Shown in pieces: positions 41,001-49,959 of a DNA stretch of 64,000 nt. Origin of the DNA: Streptomyces fungicidicus (GTDB lineage Bacteria > Actinomycetota > Actinomycetes > Streptomycetales > Streptomycetaceae). Under the pieces are notes generated by a model that ran no database searches, was not told where the DNA came from, and worked only from the letters and a program-made list of their open reading frames with translations. Position numbers and translations under genes: made by a program. How positions within the stretch are numbered: position 1 is the stretch's first letter; the number at the start of each line of letters is the position of its first letter. Location: positions 6,187,501 through 6,251,500 of the forward strand of contig NZ_CP023407.1 of the NCBI RefSeq assembly GCF_003665435.1, given 5' to 3'.

Positions 41001-41639
41001 CTACTGCTCGGTGGTCAGCACCCGCGCGGCGACCGCGGCCGTGTGGGGGCCCACTCCCAGCGCCAGCGCCGCCCGGAGGTCGTCGCCGGTGTCCACGTCC
41101 TGCCGTACCGAGTCCACCGCGTCCAGGAGCAGTTCCCCGGCGCCGGACGCCCGGTGCCGGGCACGGGAATCGGGGCCGAAGGACGGCCGCAGTTCCCGGC
41201 CGCGGCCCGCCGCCAGCAAAGTCGTGCCGATCCCGGCGGCGTCGGCGAGGAACGCCCGCGGGAACGCGGCGGCCGCTCGGAGGACGCGGGCCAGCTCCGG
41301 CGGGCGGAGCGCCGGCAGATCGGCGTTGAGGGCGGCCACGCCGGCCGCGTGGCGACGGGTGCCCGCCACCGTCGCCCCATGGGCGAGGGCCGCGTTGAGG
41401 CCGGCGCGGGGAGCGTCGGGGACGATCCCCGCGCCCAGCGCGCCCAGCTCACGCGCGGCCAGCGCGTCGTTGGTGACGACCACCACATCCCGTACCGCCG
41501 GACACTCCAGCGCCGCCGCCACCGTGTCCTGGGCGAAGGCGAGCGCCAGCCCCGGGCGCAGGCCGTCGTCCGCGGTGTCCGAGAGCCTGCTCTTGGCCTG
41601 GGCCAGCGGCTTCAGGGGTACCACCAAGGTCCACTGCAC
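41001..41639 (-). CDS. cofC: 2-phospho-L-lactate guanylyltransferase
   Basis: 212 residues. Makes the activated phospholactate/phosphoenolpyruvate intermediate of coenzyme F420 synthesis. Seen: the nucleotidyltransferase N-terminus LVVPLKPLAQAKSRL, the middle VVVVTND and LNADLPALRPPEL (metal-binding Asp), and FLADAAGIGTTLLAA, all typical of CofC. F420 occurs widely in actinobacteria. First gene of a two-gene operon with the 67-aa protein; its promoter faces plsC divergently across about 170 bp. Confidence 0.88.
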   Translation of the reverse strand: MQWTLVVPLKPLAQAKSRLSDTADDGLRPGLALAFAQDTVAAALECPAVRDVVVVTNDALAARELGALGAGIVPDAPRAGLNAALAHGATVAGTRRHAAGVAALNADLPALRPPELARVLRAAAAFPRAFLADAAGIGTTLLAAGRGRELRPSFGPDSRARHRASGAGELLLDAVDSVRQDVDTGDDLRAALALGVGPHTAAVAARVLTTEQ

Positions 41640-41811
41640 GAGTGTTGCGTCCCTCTCTTGTCGCGGCCATTGTCACCCGGAGCACGGGGGACCAGGGGGG
41701 TCGGGGCGTACGGTGTTCTCGACACACCGGCGGCCGGGGGCCACACTTGTGCGGCCCGGCTGGCCTCCGGGTCCGGGCCGGGCCCGTCATTCGGAAGAGG
41801 AAGGTGTACTT

Positions 41812-42609
41812 GTGCCGCGCCGCAGAATCGGCTTCTGGTACCGCTTCGCCGCGGTGATCTGCAAACCGCCGCTGGTGGTTCTGCTCAAGCGGGACTGGCA
41901 GGGAATGGAGAACATTCCGGCCGATGGTGGATTTATCACCGCGGTGAACCACAATTCGCACGTCGATCCCTTCGCCTACGCGCACTTTCAGTACAACACC
42001 GGACGCGTTCCGCGATTCCTGGCGAAGAGCGGCCTTTTCAACAAGGGATTCATCGGCGCCGCGATGCGCGGGACCGGGCAGATCCCCGTCTACCGCGAGA
42101 GCTCGGACGCGCTCAGCGCCTTCCGGGCGGCCATCGACGCCGTGGAGCGCGGCGAATGCGTCGCCTTCTACCCCGAGGGCACCCTCACCCGCGACCCGGA
42201 CGGCTGGCCCATGACCGGCAAGACCGGTGCCGCGCGCGTCGCCCTGCAGACCAGGTGCCCCGTGATCCCCGTCGCCCAGTGGGGCGCCAACGAACTGCTG
42301 CCGCCGTACGCGAAGAAGCCCAGCATCCTGCCGCGCAAGACCCACCGGGTGCTGGCCGGGCCGCCGGTGGACCTCGACCGCTTCTACGACCGGGAGATGA
42401 CCCCGGAACTGCTCAAGGAGGCGACCGAGGCCATCATGGCCGCCGTCACCCGCCAGCTGGAGCAGATCCGCGGCGAGAAGGCGCCCCAGACGCCCTACGA
42501 CCCGCGCCGTGAGCGGGTCGAGCAGCGCCGCAGGACGCACACGCAGAAGCGGGAGGAGCGGGCGCGCAGCGCCAGGCCCACCGCGCGGGAAGAAGGGCTG
42601 GGCACGTGA
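41812..42609 (+). CDS. plsC: 1-acyl-sn-glycerol-3-phosphate acyltransferase
   Basis: 265 residues from GTG 41812 behind GAGGAAGG. Makes phosphatidic acid. Seen: the acyltransferase block I NHNSHVDP (HX4D catalytic pair), block II region GQIPVYRE, block III FYPEGTLT and block IV VIPVAQWG. The C-terminal ~40 residues are highly charged. It overlaps gpsA by 4 bp, so glycerol-3-phosphate production and acylation are coupled in one operon, with ddl farther downstream. Confidence 0.92.
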   Translation: MPRRRIGFWYRFAAVICKPPLVVLLKRDWQGMENIPADGGFITAVNHNSHVDPFAYAHFQYNTGRVPRFLAKSGLFNKGFIGAAMRGTGQIPVYRESSDALSAFRAAIDAVERGECVAFYPEGTLTRDPDGWPMTGKTGAARVALQTRCPVIPVAQWGANELLPPYAKKPSILPRKTHRVLAGPPVDLDRFYDREMTPELLKEATEAIMAAVTRQLEQIRGEKAPQTPYDPRRERVEQRRRTHTQKREERARSARPTAREEGLGT

Positions 42610-43616
42610 GCGAGCCGGTCAAGGCGGCCGTCTTCGGCACCGGATCGTGGGGGACGGCCTTCGGCATGGTCCTCGCCGACGCCGGCTGCGACGTCGTTCT
42701 GTGGGGGCGGCGCCCCGAACTCGCCGAGGCGGTCAACTCCACCCGCACCAACCCCGACTACCTGCCCGGCGTCGAGCTCCCGGAGAACCTGCGGGCCACC
42801 GCGGACGCCGCCGAGGCCGCGCGGGGCGCCGACTTCACCGTCCTCGCCGTCCCCTCCCAGACCTTGCGCGGCAACCTCGCCGACTGGGTGCCGCTGCTCG
42901 CGCCCCGCACGGTCCTGGTGTCGCTGATGAAGGGCGTCGAACTCGGCTCCGCGATGCGGATGAGCGAAGTGATCGACGACGTCGCCAAGGTGGGCGCCGA
43001 CCGCATCGCCGTGGTCACCGGCCCCAACCTGGCCCGGGAGATCGCCGCCCGGATGCCCGCCGCCGCCGTGGTGGCCTGCACCGACGAGGGCGTCGCCCAG
43101 AAGCTCCAGACCGCCTGCCACACGCCGTACTTCCGGCCGTACACCAACACCGACGTCATCGGCTGCGAGCTGGGCGGCGCCGTGAAGAACGTGATCGGGC
43201 TGGCCGTCGGCATCGCGGACGGCATGGGACTCGGCGACAACGCCAAGGGCTCGCTGATCACCCGCGGCCTCGCCGAGACCACCCGGCTCGGCGTCGCGCT
43301 CGGCGCCGACCCGCTGACCTTCTCCGGGCTCGCGGGCCTGGGCGACCTGGTGGCCACCTGCTCCTCGCCGCTGTCGCGCAACCACACCTTCGGCACCAAC
43401 CTCGGCAAGGGGCTGACCCTGCAGGAGACCATCGCGGTCACCAAGCAGACCGCCGAGGGCGTCAAGTCCTGCGAGTCGGTGCTGGATCTGGCCCGCCGGC
43501 ACGGCGTCGACATGCCGCTCACCGAGACGGTCGTCGGCATCGTGCACGAGGGCAAGCCTCCGGTGGTCGCCGTCAAGGAGCTGATGTCGCGCAGCGCGAA
43601 GCCCGAACGACGCTGA
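42606..43616 (+). CDS. gpsA: Glycerol-3-phosphate dehydrogenase [NAD(P)+]
   Basis: 336 residues from GTG 42606. Reduces dihydroxyacetone phosphate to sn-glycerol-3-phosphate for phospholipids. Seen: Rossmann motif FGTGSWGTAFG (residues ~10-20), the catalytic Lys in ELGGAVKNVIGLA, and FSGLAGLGDLVATCSS with NHTFG in the C-terminal helical domain. Overlaps plsC by 4 bp. About 80 bp separates it from ddl. Confidence 0.95.
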   Translation: MSEPVKAAVFGTGSWGTAFGMVLADAGCDVVLWGRRPELAEAVNSTRTNPDYLPGVELPENLRATADAAEAARGADFTVLAVPSQTLRGNLADWVPLLAPRTVLVSLMKGVELGSAMRMSEVIDDVAKVGADRIAVVTGPNLAREIAARMPAAAVVACTDEGVAQKLQTACHTPYFRPYTNTDVIGCELGGAVKNVIGLAVGIADGMGLGDNAKGSLITRGLAETTRLGVALGADPLTFSGLAGLGDLVATCSSPLSRNHTFGTNLGKGLTLQETIAVTKQTAEGVKSCESVLDLARRHGVDMPLTETVVGIVHEGKPPVVAVKELMSRSAKPERR

Positions 43617-43698
43617 GCGACGGCCCCCTCCGTTCGGCCCACGCACGGCGTTGCGGGCGCTGTGTCCCGGCCCTACGGGCGGGTACGCTCATCGCGAT

Positions 43699-44856
43699 AT
43701 GAGCACCGAGAACCTCCCCCAGAGCCCCGAGCAGCCGTCCCGCAAGCCGCGTGTGGCCGTCGTGTTCGGCGGGCGCAGCTCCGAACACGGGATCTCCGTG
43801 GTCACCGCCGGCGCCGTCCTCAAGGCCATCGACCGGACCAGGTACGACGTCCTGCCGATCGGCATCACCCAGGACGGCCGGTGGGCGCTCACCGCCGACG
43901 AACCGGAACGCATGGCGATCAGCGACCGCCGTACGCCCAGCGTCGACCAGCTCGCCGAGTCGACTGAGGGCGGTGTGGTGCTCCCCGTCGACCCCGCCAA
44001 CCGCGAAGTCGTCTACAGCGAGCCGGGTTCGGTGCCCAAGGCGCTCGGCGAGGTCGACGTGGTCTTCCCGGTGCTGCACGGTCCCTACGGCGAGGACGGC
44101 ACCCTCCAGGGACTCCTGGAGCTCTCCGGCGTCCCCTACGTGGGCTCGGGCGTGCTCGCCTCGGCCGTCGGCCAGGACAAGGAGTACATGAAGCGGGTGT
44201 TCACCTCGTTCGGGCTGAAGGTCGGTCCGTACCTGGTGATCCGGCCGCGCGAGTGGGAGCGGGACGAGTCCGCCGCCCGCAGGAAGATCGTCGACTTCGC
44301 CGGCGAGCACGGCTGGCCGCTGTTCGTGAAGCCCGCCCGCGCGGGGTCGTCGATCGGCATCACCAAGGTCGACGACCTGTCCGCCCTGGACGAGGCGATC
44401 GCCGAGGCCCGGCGCCACGACCCGAAGATCCTGGTGGAGGCGGCGCTGCGCGGCCGCGAGATCGAGTGCGGCGTGCTGGAGTTCGAGGACGGCCCGCGCG
44501 CGTCGCTGCCTGCCGAGATCCCGCCGCCCGACGCGCACGCGTACTACGACTTCGAGGCCAAGTACATCGACTCCACGCCCGGCATCGTGCCCGCGCCGCT
44601 GACCGACGAGGAGACGGCCGAGGTACGCCGGCTCGCGGTGGAGGCGTTCGACGCGGCCTCCTGCGAGGGGCTCGTGCGCGCGGACTTCTTCCTCACCGAG
44701 GACGGCGAGTTCGTGATCAACGAGATCAACACCATGCCCGGCTTCACGCCCATCTCGATGTACCCGCAGATGTGGCAGGCCACCGGCGTGAGCTACCCGG
44801 AGCTGGTGGACCTGCTGGTGCGGGCCGCGCTGCGGAGGCCGACCGGGCTGCGCTGA
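43699..44856 (+). CDS. ddl: D-alanine--D-alanine ligase
   Basis: 385 residues from ATG 43699; the frame opens at 43651. Joins two D-Ala for peptidoglycan precursors. Seen: RVAVVFGGRSSEHGISVVTA, VFPVLHGPYGEDGTLQGLLE, the ATP-grasp segments LFVKPARAGSSIGI and ECGVLE, and the metal ligands in RADFFLTEDGEFVINEINTMPG. A D-Ala-D-Lac ligase would show a different omega-loop. Its terminator lies inside the end of the convergent lipoprotein gene. Confidence 0.94.
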   Translation: MSTENLPQSPEQPSRKPRVAVVFGGRSSEHGISVVTAGAVLKAIDRTRYDVLPIGITQDGRWALTADEPERMAISDRRTPSVDQLAESTEGGVVLPVDPANREVVYSEPGSVPKALGEVDVVFPVLHGPYGEDGTLQGLLELSGVPYVGSGVLASAVGQDKEYMKRVFTSFGLKVGPYLVIRPREWERDESAARRKIVDFAGEHGWPLFVKPARAGSSIGITKVDDLSALDEAIAEARRHDPKILVEAALRGREIECGVLEFEDGPRASLPAEIPPPDAHAYYDFEAKYIDSTPGIVPAPLTDEETAEVRRLAVEAFDAASCEGLVRADFFLTEDGEFVINEINTMPGFTPISMYPQMWQATGVSYPELVDLLVRAALRRPTGLR

Positions 44857-44881
44857 GCCGCGGAGGGCGACCGGAAGGCGA

Positions 44882-45388
44882 TCAGGAGGCGATCCCCTCG
44901 GGGATCGCCTTCTTCACGGCGGGGGCGAGGTCGATCAGCACGCCCGTGCTGTCCCGTCCGTCGGTCACCGCGACTTCCACGTACGCCTCCCGGTTGGCGG
45001 TGGTGAAGCGGTACGCGTCGCCGTCCTGCTTCTCCATCAGCCAGTCGACGCCGTTGACGCCGCCCGGTACCGCGTCGGCGTCGTGGCCGTTGGCCACCTT
45101 GGGATCGGTCATCTTCGGCGGCCGTTCGACCCCGCACCGCAGTATGATCGCCACGCCGCCCCAGCCCGCGGTCAGTTCGGACGCGGGTTCGGGATCGTCG
45201 CGACTCTCACCGTCCACCTTCGCCGGCAGGGCCTTGTCCAGGTTCTGGCACAGCTCGGTGACCTTCGCGTCCGGGCCTGGAACCGCCGTGGACGCGCTGT
45301 CGTCTGCTGAGGAGCAGCCCGCGGCGGTGATCAGTACCGCGAGCGCGGACAGGACGGCGTGCCGGCGACGGAAAGAGTTCACCGGCAC
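44882..45388 (-). CDS. DUF3515 lipoprotein
   Basis: 168 residues with a lipoprotein signal peptide: basic MPVNSFRRRH, hydrophobic AVLSALAVLI and lipobox TAAGC (Cys about residue 25). The mature part matches the DUF3515 family of actinobacterial exported proteins (CQNLDKALP, LRCGVERPPKM, WLMEKQDGDAYRFTTANREA). Membrane-anchored on the outer face. Function unknown. It is followed on the same strand by no partner gene; a short Lrp-type gene lies upstream. Confidence 0.85.
   Translation of the reverse strand: MPVNSFRRRHAVLSALAVLITAAGCSSADDSASTAVPGPDAKVTELCQNLDKALPAKVDGESRDDPEPASELTAGWGGVAIILRCGVERPPKMTDPKVANGHDADAVPGGVNGVDWLMEKQDGDAYRFTTANREAYVEVAVTDGRDSTGVLIDLAPAVKKAIPEGIAS
44888..44914 (+). 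terminator. Terminator of ddl
   Basis: Stem GGCGATCCCC/GGGGATCGCC (44888-44897, 44900-44909) followed by TTCTT. It overlaps the last codons of the convergent lipoprotein gene. Confidence 0.7.
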
Positions 45389-45402
45389 AGGGTAGACGGG
45401 GG

Positions 45403-45636
45403 CTACAGATGGACGACCGGGCAGGTCAGGGTACGGGTGATGCCGTCCACTTGCTGGACTTTGGCGACCACCATCCGGCCCAGGTCGTCGACGGTGTCGG
45501 CCCGGGCGCGCACGATCACGTCATAGGGTCCGGTCACGTCCTCGGCCTGGACGACTCCAGGGATCTTGCCGATCAGATCGGCGACGGTCGACGCCTTGCC
45601 GACCTCTGTCTGGATCAGGATGTACGCCTGTACCAC
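45403..45636 (-). CDS. Stand-alone Lrp/AsnC ligand-binding (RAM) domain protein
   Basis: 77 residues: MVQAYILIQTEVGKASTVAD, VVQAEDVTGPYDVIVRARAD, VQQVDGITRTLTCPVVHL. This is a single RAM/AsnC ligand-binding domain without the N-terminal HTH that full Lrp-family regulators carry. It is not a truncation by frameshift as the upstream sequence shows no HTH-like frame. Such small proteins form decamers and bind amino acids; here the role is unknown. Divergent from thiL. Confidence 0.9.
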   Translation of the reverse strand: MVQAYILIQTEVGKASTVADLIGKIPGVVQAEDVTGPYDVIVRARADTVDDLGRMVVAKVQQVDGITRTLTCPVVHL

Positions 45637-45842
45637 GGAACCTCCAGGGCGGCCACGAGGATCATGTGGGGAAAAGGAACGCCACGGTATCGCGTCGCCG
45701 CGCCCCGCGGGGAGACCTGCGGGGACCGGGCCTTGCGCGCCGGGGTACAGACACGAGAGAAGTTGACGGTCACTTCGACCGTAGCGAGGACTCGAACGAC
45801 TCGCGACCGGGCACGGACAGGGATAGAAGGGTCGAAAGGGAA

Positions 45843-46808
45843 ATGAAGGGCACTGTTGGTGAGCTCGGGGAGTTCGGGCTCATCAGGGAGCTCACCTCCC
45901 GTCTCACCACCACCCCGGCGGTCCGGGTCGGCCCCGGCGACGACGCCGCGGTGGTCTCCGCGCCCGACCGCAGGGTCGTGGCCAGCACCGACATCCTGCT
46001 GGAGGGCCGGCACTTCCGCCGGGACTGGTCCACGGCCTACGACGTCGGCCGCAAGGCCGCGGCGCAGAACCTCGCCGACATCGCCGCCATGGGCGCCGTG
46101 CCGACCGCGCTGCTGCTCGGTCTCGTCGTCCCGGCCGAACTGCCGGTGACCTGGCCCAGCGAACTGATGGACGGCCTGCGCGACGAGTGCCAGGTCGCGG
46201 GCGCCGCGGTCGTCGGCGGCGACGTCGTCCGCGGGGACACGATCGCGGTGTCGATCACCGCGCTCGGCGACCTGCGCAACCAGGAGCCCGTGACCCGGGG
46301 CGGGGCACAGCCCGGTGACCTGGTCGCGGTGACCGGCTGGCTGGGCTGGTCCGCGGCTGGGCACGCGGTGCTCTCCCGCGGTTTCCGCTCGCCGCGCGCC
46401 TTCGTCGAGGCGCACCGCCGCCCGGAACCGCCCTACCACGCTGGACCGGCCGCCGCCGGGCTGGGCGCGACCGCGATGTGCGACGTGAGCGACGGGCTGA
46501 TCGCCGACCTCGGGCACATCGCCGAGGCCAGCAAGGTCCGCATCGACATCCGCTCCGGAGCCGTCGACATCCCCTCGCAGATGAACGACATCGGCCAGGC
46601 CGTCGGCGTCGACCCGATGCAGTGGGTGCTGACCGGGGGTGAGGACCACGCCATCGTGGCGACGTTCCCGCCGGACGTGAAGCTGCCCGCCCGCTGGAAG
46701 GTGATCGGCGAGGTGCTCAACCCGTCGGCGCTGCCCCAGGTGACGGTCGACGGGGCGCCCTGGACGACCCAGGGCGGCTGGGACCACTTCGGGGACATCG
46801 AATCGTGA
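45843..46808 (+). CDS. thiL: Thiamine-monophosphate kinase
   Basis: 321 residues from ATG 45843 behind AAAGGGAA. Phosphorylates thiamine monophosphate to the active diphosphate. Seen: the PurM-like fold motifs VGPGDDAAVV, STDILLEGRHF, the metal-binding AAAQNLADIAAMGAVP and VVGGDVVRGD, and CDVSDGLIADLGHI. Overlaps thiD by 4 bp, so the two thiamine genes are an operon. Confidence 0.94.
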   Translation: MKGTVGELGEFGLIRELTSRLTTTPAVRVGPGDDAAVVSAPDRRVVASTDILLEGRHFRRDWSTAYDVGRKAAAQNLADIAAMGAVPTALLLGLVVPAELPVTWPSELMDGLRDECQVAGAAVVGGDVVRGDTIAVSITALGDLRNQEPVTRGGAQPGDLVAVTGWLGWSAAGHAVLSRGFRSPRAFVEAHRRPEPPYHAGPAAAGLGATAMCDVSDGLIADLGHIAEASKVRIDIRSGAVDIPSQMNDIGQAVGVDPMQWVLTGGEDHAIVATFPPDVKLPARWKVIGEVLNPSALPQVTVDGAPWTTQGGWDHFGDIES

Positions 46809-47593
46809 GCGCGCCGCCCCGGGTCCTCACCGTCGCCGGCTCCGACTCCGGTGGCGGCGCCGGCATCCAGGCCGATCTGAAGACGATGCTGGCGCTCGGC
46901 GTGCACGGCATGAGCGTGCTCACCGCGGTGACCGCGCAGAACTCCCTGGGCGTACAGGGCGCCTGGGAGCTGCCCGTGGACGCGGTGCGGGCCCAGTACC
47001 GCAGCGTCGTCGACGACATCGGGGTGCAGGCGGTCAAGACCGGCATGCTCGCCTCCGCCGAACTCGTGGAGACGGTCGCCGACTTGATCGCCGGCACGGA
47101 CGCGCCGGCGGTGGTCGACCCGGTCGGGGTCTCCAAGCACGGGGACCCGCTGCTGGCGGCCTCCGCGCTGGACTCCGTACGGACGAGGCTGCTGCCGGTG
47201 GCCACCGTGGCCACACCGAACCTGGACGAGGTGGCGCGGCTGACGGATGTGAGGGTCGCGTCGGAGCCCGACATGCGCCGGGCCGCGGAGGCGGTGCTGG
47301 CGTTCGGACCGCGCTGGGTGGTGATCAAGGGCGGCCATCTGCCCGGCGACGCCGTGGACCTGCTTACCGACGGGTCCGAGGAGCACTGGCTCCGGGCGCC
47401 GAGGCACGACAACCGTCACACCCACGGCACGGGCTGCACCCTGGCCTCGGCGATCGCCTCGGAACTGGCGAAGGGCCGCTCCGTGCCGGATGCGGTGAAG
47501 GCCGCGAAGGCCTACGTCACCGGAGCGATAGCGGAAGGCTTCGCCCTGGGCGCGGGGATAGGCCCGGTGAACCACGCCTGGAACCTCGACTGA
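46805..47593 (+). CDS. thiD: Hydroxymethylpyrimidine (phosphate) kinase
   Basis: 262 residues from GTG 46805. Phosphorylates HMP and HMP-P for thiamine synthesis. Seen: ribokinase-type motifs VAGSDSGGGAGIQADLKT, VTAVTAQNS, VVDPVGVSKHG, and the catalytic loop HTHGTGCTLASAIA. Translationally coupled to thiL through a 4-bp overlap, and followed by the hairpin shared with rpmB. Confidence 0.94.
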   Translation: MSAPPRVLTVAGSDSGGGAGIQADLKTMLALGVHGMSVLTAVTAQNSLGVQGAWELPVDAVRAQYRSVVDDIGVQAVKTGMLASAELVETVADLIAGTDAPAVVDPVGVSKHGDPLLAASALDSVRTRLLPVATVATPNLDEVARLTDVRVASEPDMRRAAEAVLAFGPRWVVIKGGHLPGDAVDLLTDGSEEHWLRAPRHDNRHTHGTGCTLASAIASELAKGRSVPDAVKAAKAYVTGAIAEGFALGAGIGPVNHAWNLD

Positions 47594-47635
47594 GGCCGGG
47601 CTGCGCTACGGAGCAGGAAGCCCTGCAAAGCAAGA

Positions 47636-47663
47636 AGCCGGCCCACCACGAGGTGGACCGGCT
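47636..47663. terminator. Terminator between thiD and rpmB
   Basis: 12-bp stem with one mismatch (47636-47647 with 47652-47663), loop ACGA. Confidence 0.75.
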
Positions 47664-47705
47664 GTTGCGGCGAAACCGGTTGCGGCCGCGCGCTCAGCGA
47701 AAGCG

Positions 47706-47891
47706 TCAGCGCGAGACCTTGCCGGCCTTGATGCACGAGGTGCAGGCGTTCACGCGCTTCGGCGTCCCGCCGACCACGGTACGCACGCGCTGGATGTTCG
47801 GGTTCCAGCGACGGGGCGTACGGCGGTGCGAGTGCGAGATGTTGTTGCCGAAGCCCGGCCCCTTGCCGCAGACGTCGCAGTTGGCAGCCAC
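47706..47891 (-). CDS. rpmB: 50S ribosomal protein L28
   Basis: 61 residues, matching L28. Seen: two CxxC pairs (CDVCGKGPGFG and CTSCIKAG), so this is a zinc-ribbon C+ form, and the basic core HSHRRTPRRWNPNIQRVRTV. Streptomyces often has C+ and C- paralogues of such proteins; this would be the zinc-containing one. Single gene, minus strand. The region upstream on its strand contains three consecutive hairpins. Confidence 0.95.
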   Translation of the reverse strand: MAANCDVCGKGPGFGNNISHSHRRTPRRWNPNIQRVRTVVGGTPKRVNACTSCIKAGKVSR

Positions 47892-47926
47892 GGGTCACTC
47901 CAAAGACTTCAGATGCACTTACGGTT

Positions 47927-48019
47927 GATCCCGGCGTGCCGGGATCGGGATCACCGGGCTCCAGGAGCCGGTGCTGTCCGAGTGGCGTTGCCAGGGGGAG
48001 AGGCCCGATCGGATCGGGC
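47927..48019 (-). promoter_or_regulatory. Three tandem hairpins in the rpmB upstream region
   Basis: From the gene outward: stem GATCCCGGC/GCCGGGATC (47927-47946), stem CACCGG-CTC/GAG-CCGGTG with one bulge (47952-47973), and palindrome GCCCGATC/GATCGGGC (48003-48019). A -10-like TATGCT on the minus strand near 48030 would put all three in the leader. Their order resembles ribosomal-protein leader RNAs; this is inferred. Confidence 0.45.
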
Positions 48020-48159
48020 AACCGGAGCAGCATACAACGGCTGCGCCCGTAGAACGAAACTACCACGGCAGCTCAGAGGCCCGCTCCCGGCCCTCTTCCG
48101 GCCGGCGGCGTCCCACGGTCTACGCTGCCTGCCACAACCGGCAGCTCAGGGAGGCGCAG

Positions 48160-49893
48160 GTGGCGCAGGTGCCGCAGACATTCTTCGATGCTCTCGCGGT
48201 GCGTACCTGGTGCGGTCTCGCGCTCGATGCGCTGGGACGCTCCCGTGAGGAGATCGACGCGATCAACGTCTATCCGGTGGCGGACGGGGACACCGGCACG
48301 AATCTCTATCTGACCGTCGAGTCGGCCGCCGCGGCGGTGGAGGCGGTGTTCACGGGACACCGGGCCGGCGGGAACCGGGAGCCGACGCTGGCGGACGCGG
48401 TACGGGCGATGGCGCACGGCGCGCTGATCGGCGCCCGCGGGAACTCCGGGACGATCCTGGCGCAGCTGCTGCGCGGCATGGCCCAGGTGCTGACCGGGGA
48501 CGGCGCCCCCGCCCACGCCGACGGGGACGGGCTGCGGCTCGCCCTGCGGCACGCGGCCGACTCCGCCCGGCAGGCGGTGGCGCACCCCGTCGAGGGCACG
48601 GTCCTCACCGTCGCGTCGGCGGCCGCCGACGCCGCCGACGATGCCGGCGGCGACTGCGCGGCGGTGACTCGTGCGGCCTACGAGGGCGCCCGCGCCGCTC
48701 TCGCCGAGACTCCGGCCCGCCTCGCCGTCCTGCGGCGCGCCGGTGTGGTGGACGCCGGCGGCAGGGGGCTGGTGGCGGTGCTGGCGGCGCTGGTGGAGAC
48801 GTTCACGGGGGAGGCGCCGCGCGGCCTCCCGGCGGTGGGGGGACCGTGGAGCGGCTCCGTGCGCGCCGCCGGCCCGGGACTCCACGCGCGCGTGGAACAC
48901 GTGGACGCGCCGGCGGACGACGGCGCCGCCGAGTGCGCCGACCACGGCGGCGCACCGGAACCCGGGGGCCCCGCCTTCGAGGTGATCTATCTGCTGGAGG
49001 CCGGGGACGAGGCGGTGGCACGGCTGCGGGACCGGCTCGACGGACTCGGCGACTCGCTCGTGGTGGTCGGCGGGGACGGGCTGTGGAACGTCCATGTGCA
49101 CGTCGACGACGCGGGCGCCGCCGTGGAGGCCGGCGTCGAGGCCGGACGGCCGTACCGGATCCGGATCACCCATTTCGGCGCGGGGGACGTCCACACCACC
49201 GGCGCCGAACCGCCGGCGCCCGGGGAACGCGCCCAGCGGGCCGTGGTGGCCGTGGTCCCCGGCGAGGGCCTGGCGGGCCTGTACGCCGAGGCCGGGGCGA
49301 CCACCGTGCTCGCCCGGCCGGGGGAGCCGCCGGCCAGCGGCGAACTCGTCCAGGCCCTGCGGCGCGCGCACGCGCGCGAGGTGGTGCTGCTGCCCAACGA
49401 CGCCGACCTGCGGCACACCGCCGCCGCGGCGGCGGAGCAGGCCCGCGCCGAGGGCATCCGGGTGGCCCTCATCCCGACCCGCTCCGCGGTCCAGGGCATC
49501 GCGGCGCTCGCCGTGCACGAACCGGAGCGCCGCTTCGACGAGGACGTGGTGGCGATGACGTCGGCGGCGGGCGCCACCCGCTACGCCGAGGTCACCGTCG
49601 CCGAGCGCCAGTCCTGGACCATGGCGGGCATCTGCCAGGCCGGGGACGTCCTCGGCCTGGTCGACGGCGACGTGGCCGTGATCGGCCAGGACGTCACGGC
49701 CACCGCCGAGGCCGTACTGGACCGGATGCTCTCGGCCGGCGGCGAACTGGTCACCCTGGTCCTGGGCGACGAGGCCCCCGAGACCGTCGCCGCCCGTCTG
49801 GAGACCCGGGTCCGCGAGGGCTACCTCGCGGTCGACACAGTGACCTACCACGGCGGCAGACAGGGCGCCCTGCTGCTCATCGGGGTGGAGTGA
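48160..49893 (+). CDS. DAK2/DhaL-domain phosphatase-like protein (YloV/FakA family)
   Basis: 577 residues from GTG 48160 behind AGGGAGG; the open frame extends upstream to 47971. Seen: N-terminal DhaL (DAK2) domain with the nucleotide/metal motif NVYPVADGDTGTNLYL and ARGNSGTILAQLLRGM, a middle domain with cysteine-rich segments, and a C-terminal DegV-like-partner domain (VLLPNDADLRHTAAAA, RSAVQGIAAL). Members with a FakB partner phosphorylate fatty acids. No degV/fakB gene is in this window, so the substrate here is open. It lies immediately upstream of recG, as in many actinobacteria. Confidence 0.87.
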   Translation: MAQVPQTFFDALAVRTWCGLALDALGRSREEIDAINVYPVADGDTGTNLYLTVESAAAAVEAVFTGHRAGGNREPTLADAVRAMAHGALIGARGNSGTILAQLLRGMAQVLTGDGAPAHADGDGLRLALRHAADSARQAVAHPVEGTVLTVASAAADAADDAGGDCAAVTRAAYEGARAALAETPARLAVLRRAGVVDAGGRGLVAVLAALVETFTGEAPRGLPAVGGPWSGSVRAAGPGLHARVEHVDAPADDGAAECADHGGAPEPGGPAFEVIYLLEAGDEAVARLRDRLDGLGDSLVVVGGDGLWNVHVHVDDAGAAVEAGVEAGRPYRIRITHFGAGDVHTTGAEPPAPGERAQRAVVAVVPGEGLAGLYAEAGATTVLARPGEPPASGELVQALRRAHAREVVLLPNDADLRHTAAAAAEQARAEGIRVALIPTRSAVQGIAALAVHEPERRFDEDVVAMTSAAGATRYAEVTVAERQSWTMAGICQAGDVLGLVDGDVAVIGQDVTATAEAVLDRMLSAGGELVTLVLGDEAPETVAARLETRVREGYLAVDTVTYHGGRQGALLLIGVE

Positions 49894-49959
49894 CCCCTGC
49901 GGGACATCCGCGGGAAGCCGGGCCCCGGTGACCGCGGGTTGTCAGTGCGGTGGTGTGCA

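Noticed and set aside
48073..49851. 592-codon minus-strand frame over the DAK2 gene
   Set aside because: Antisense shadow with Arg/Gly-rich composition and no motifs.
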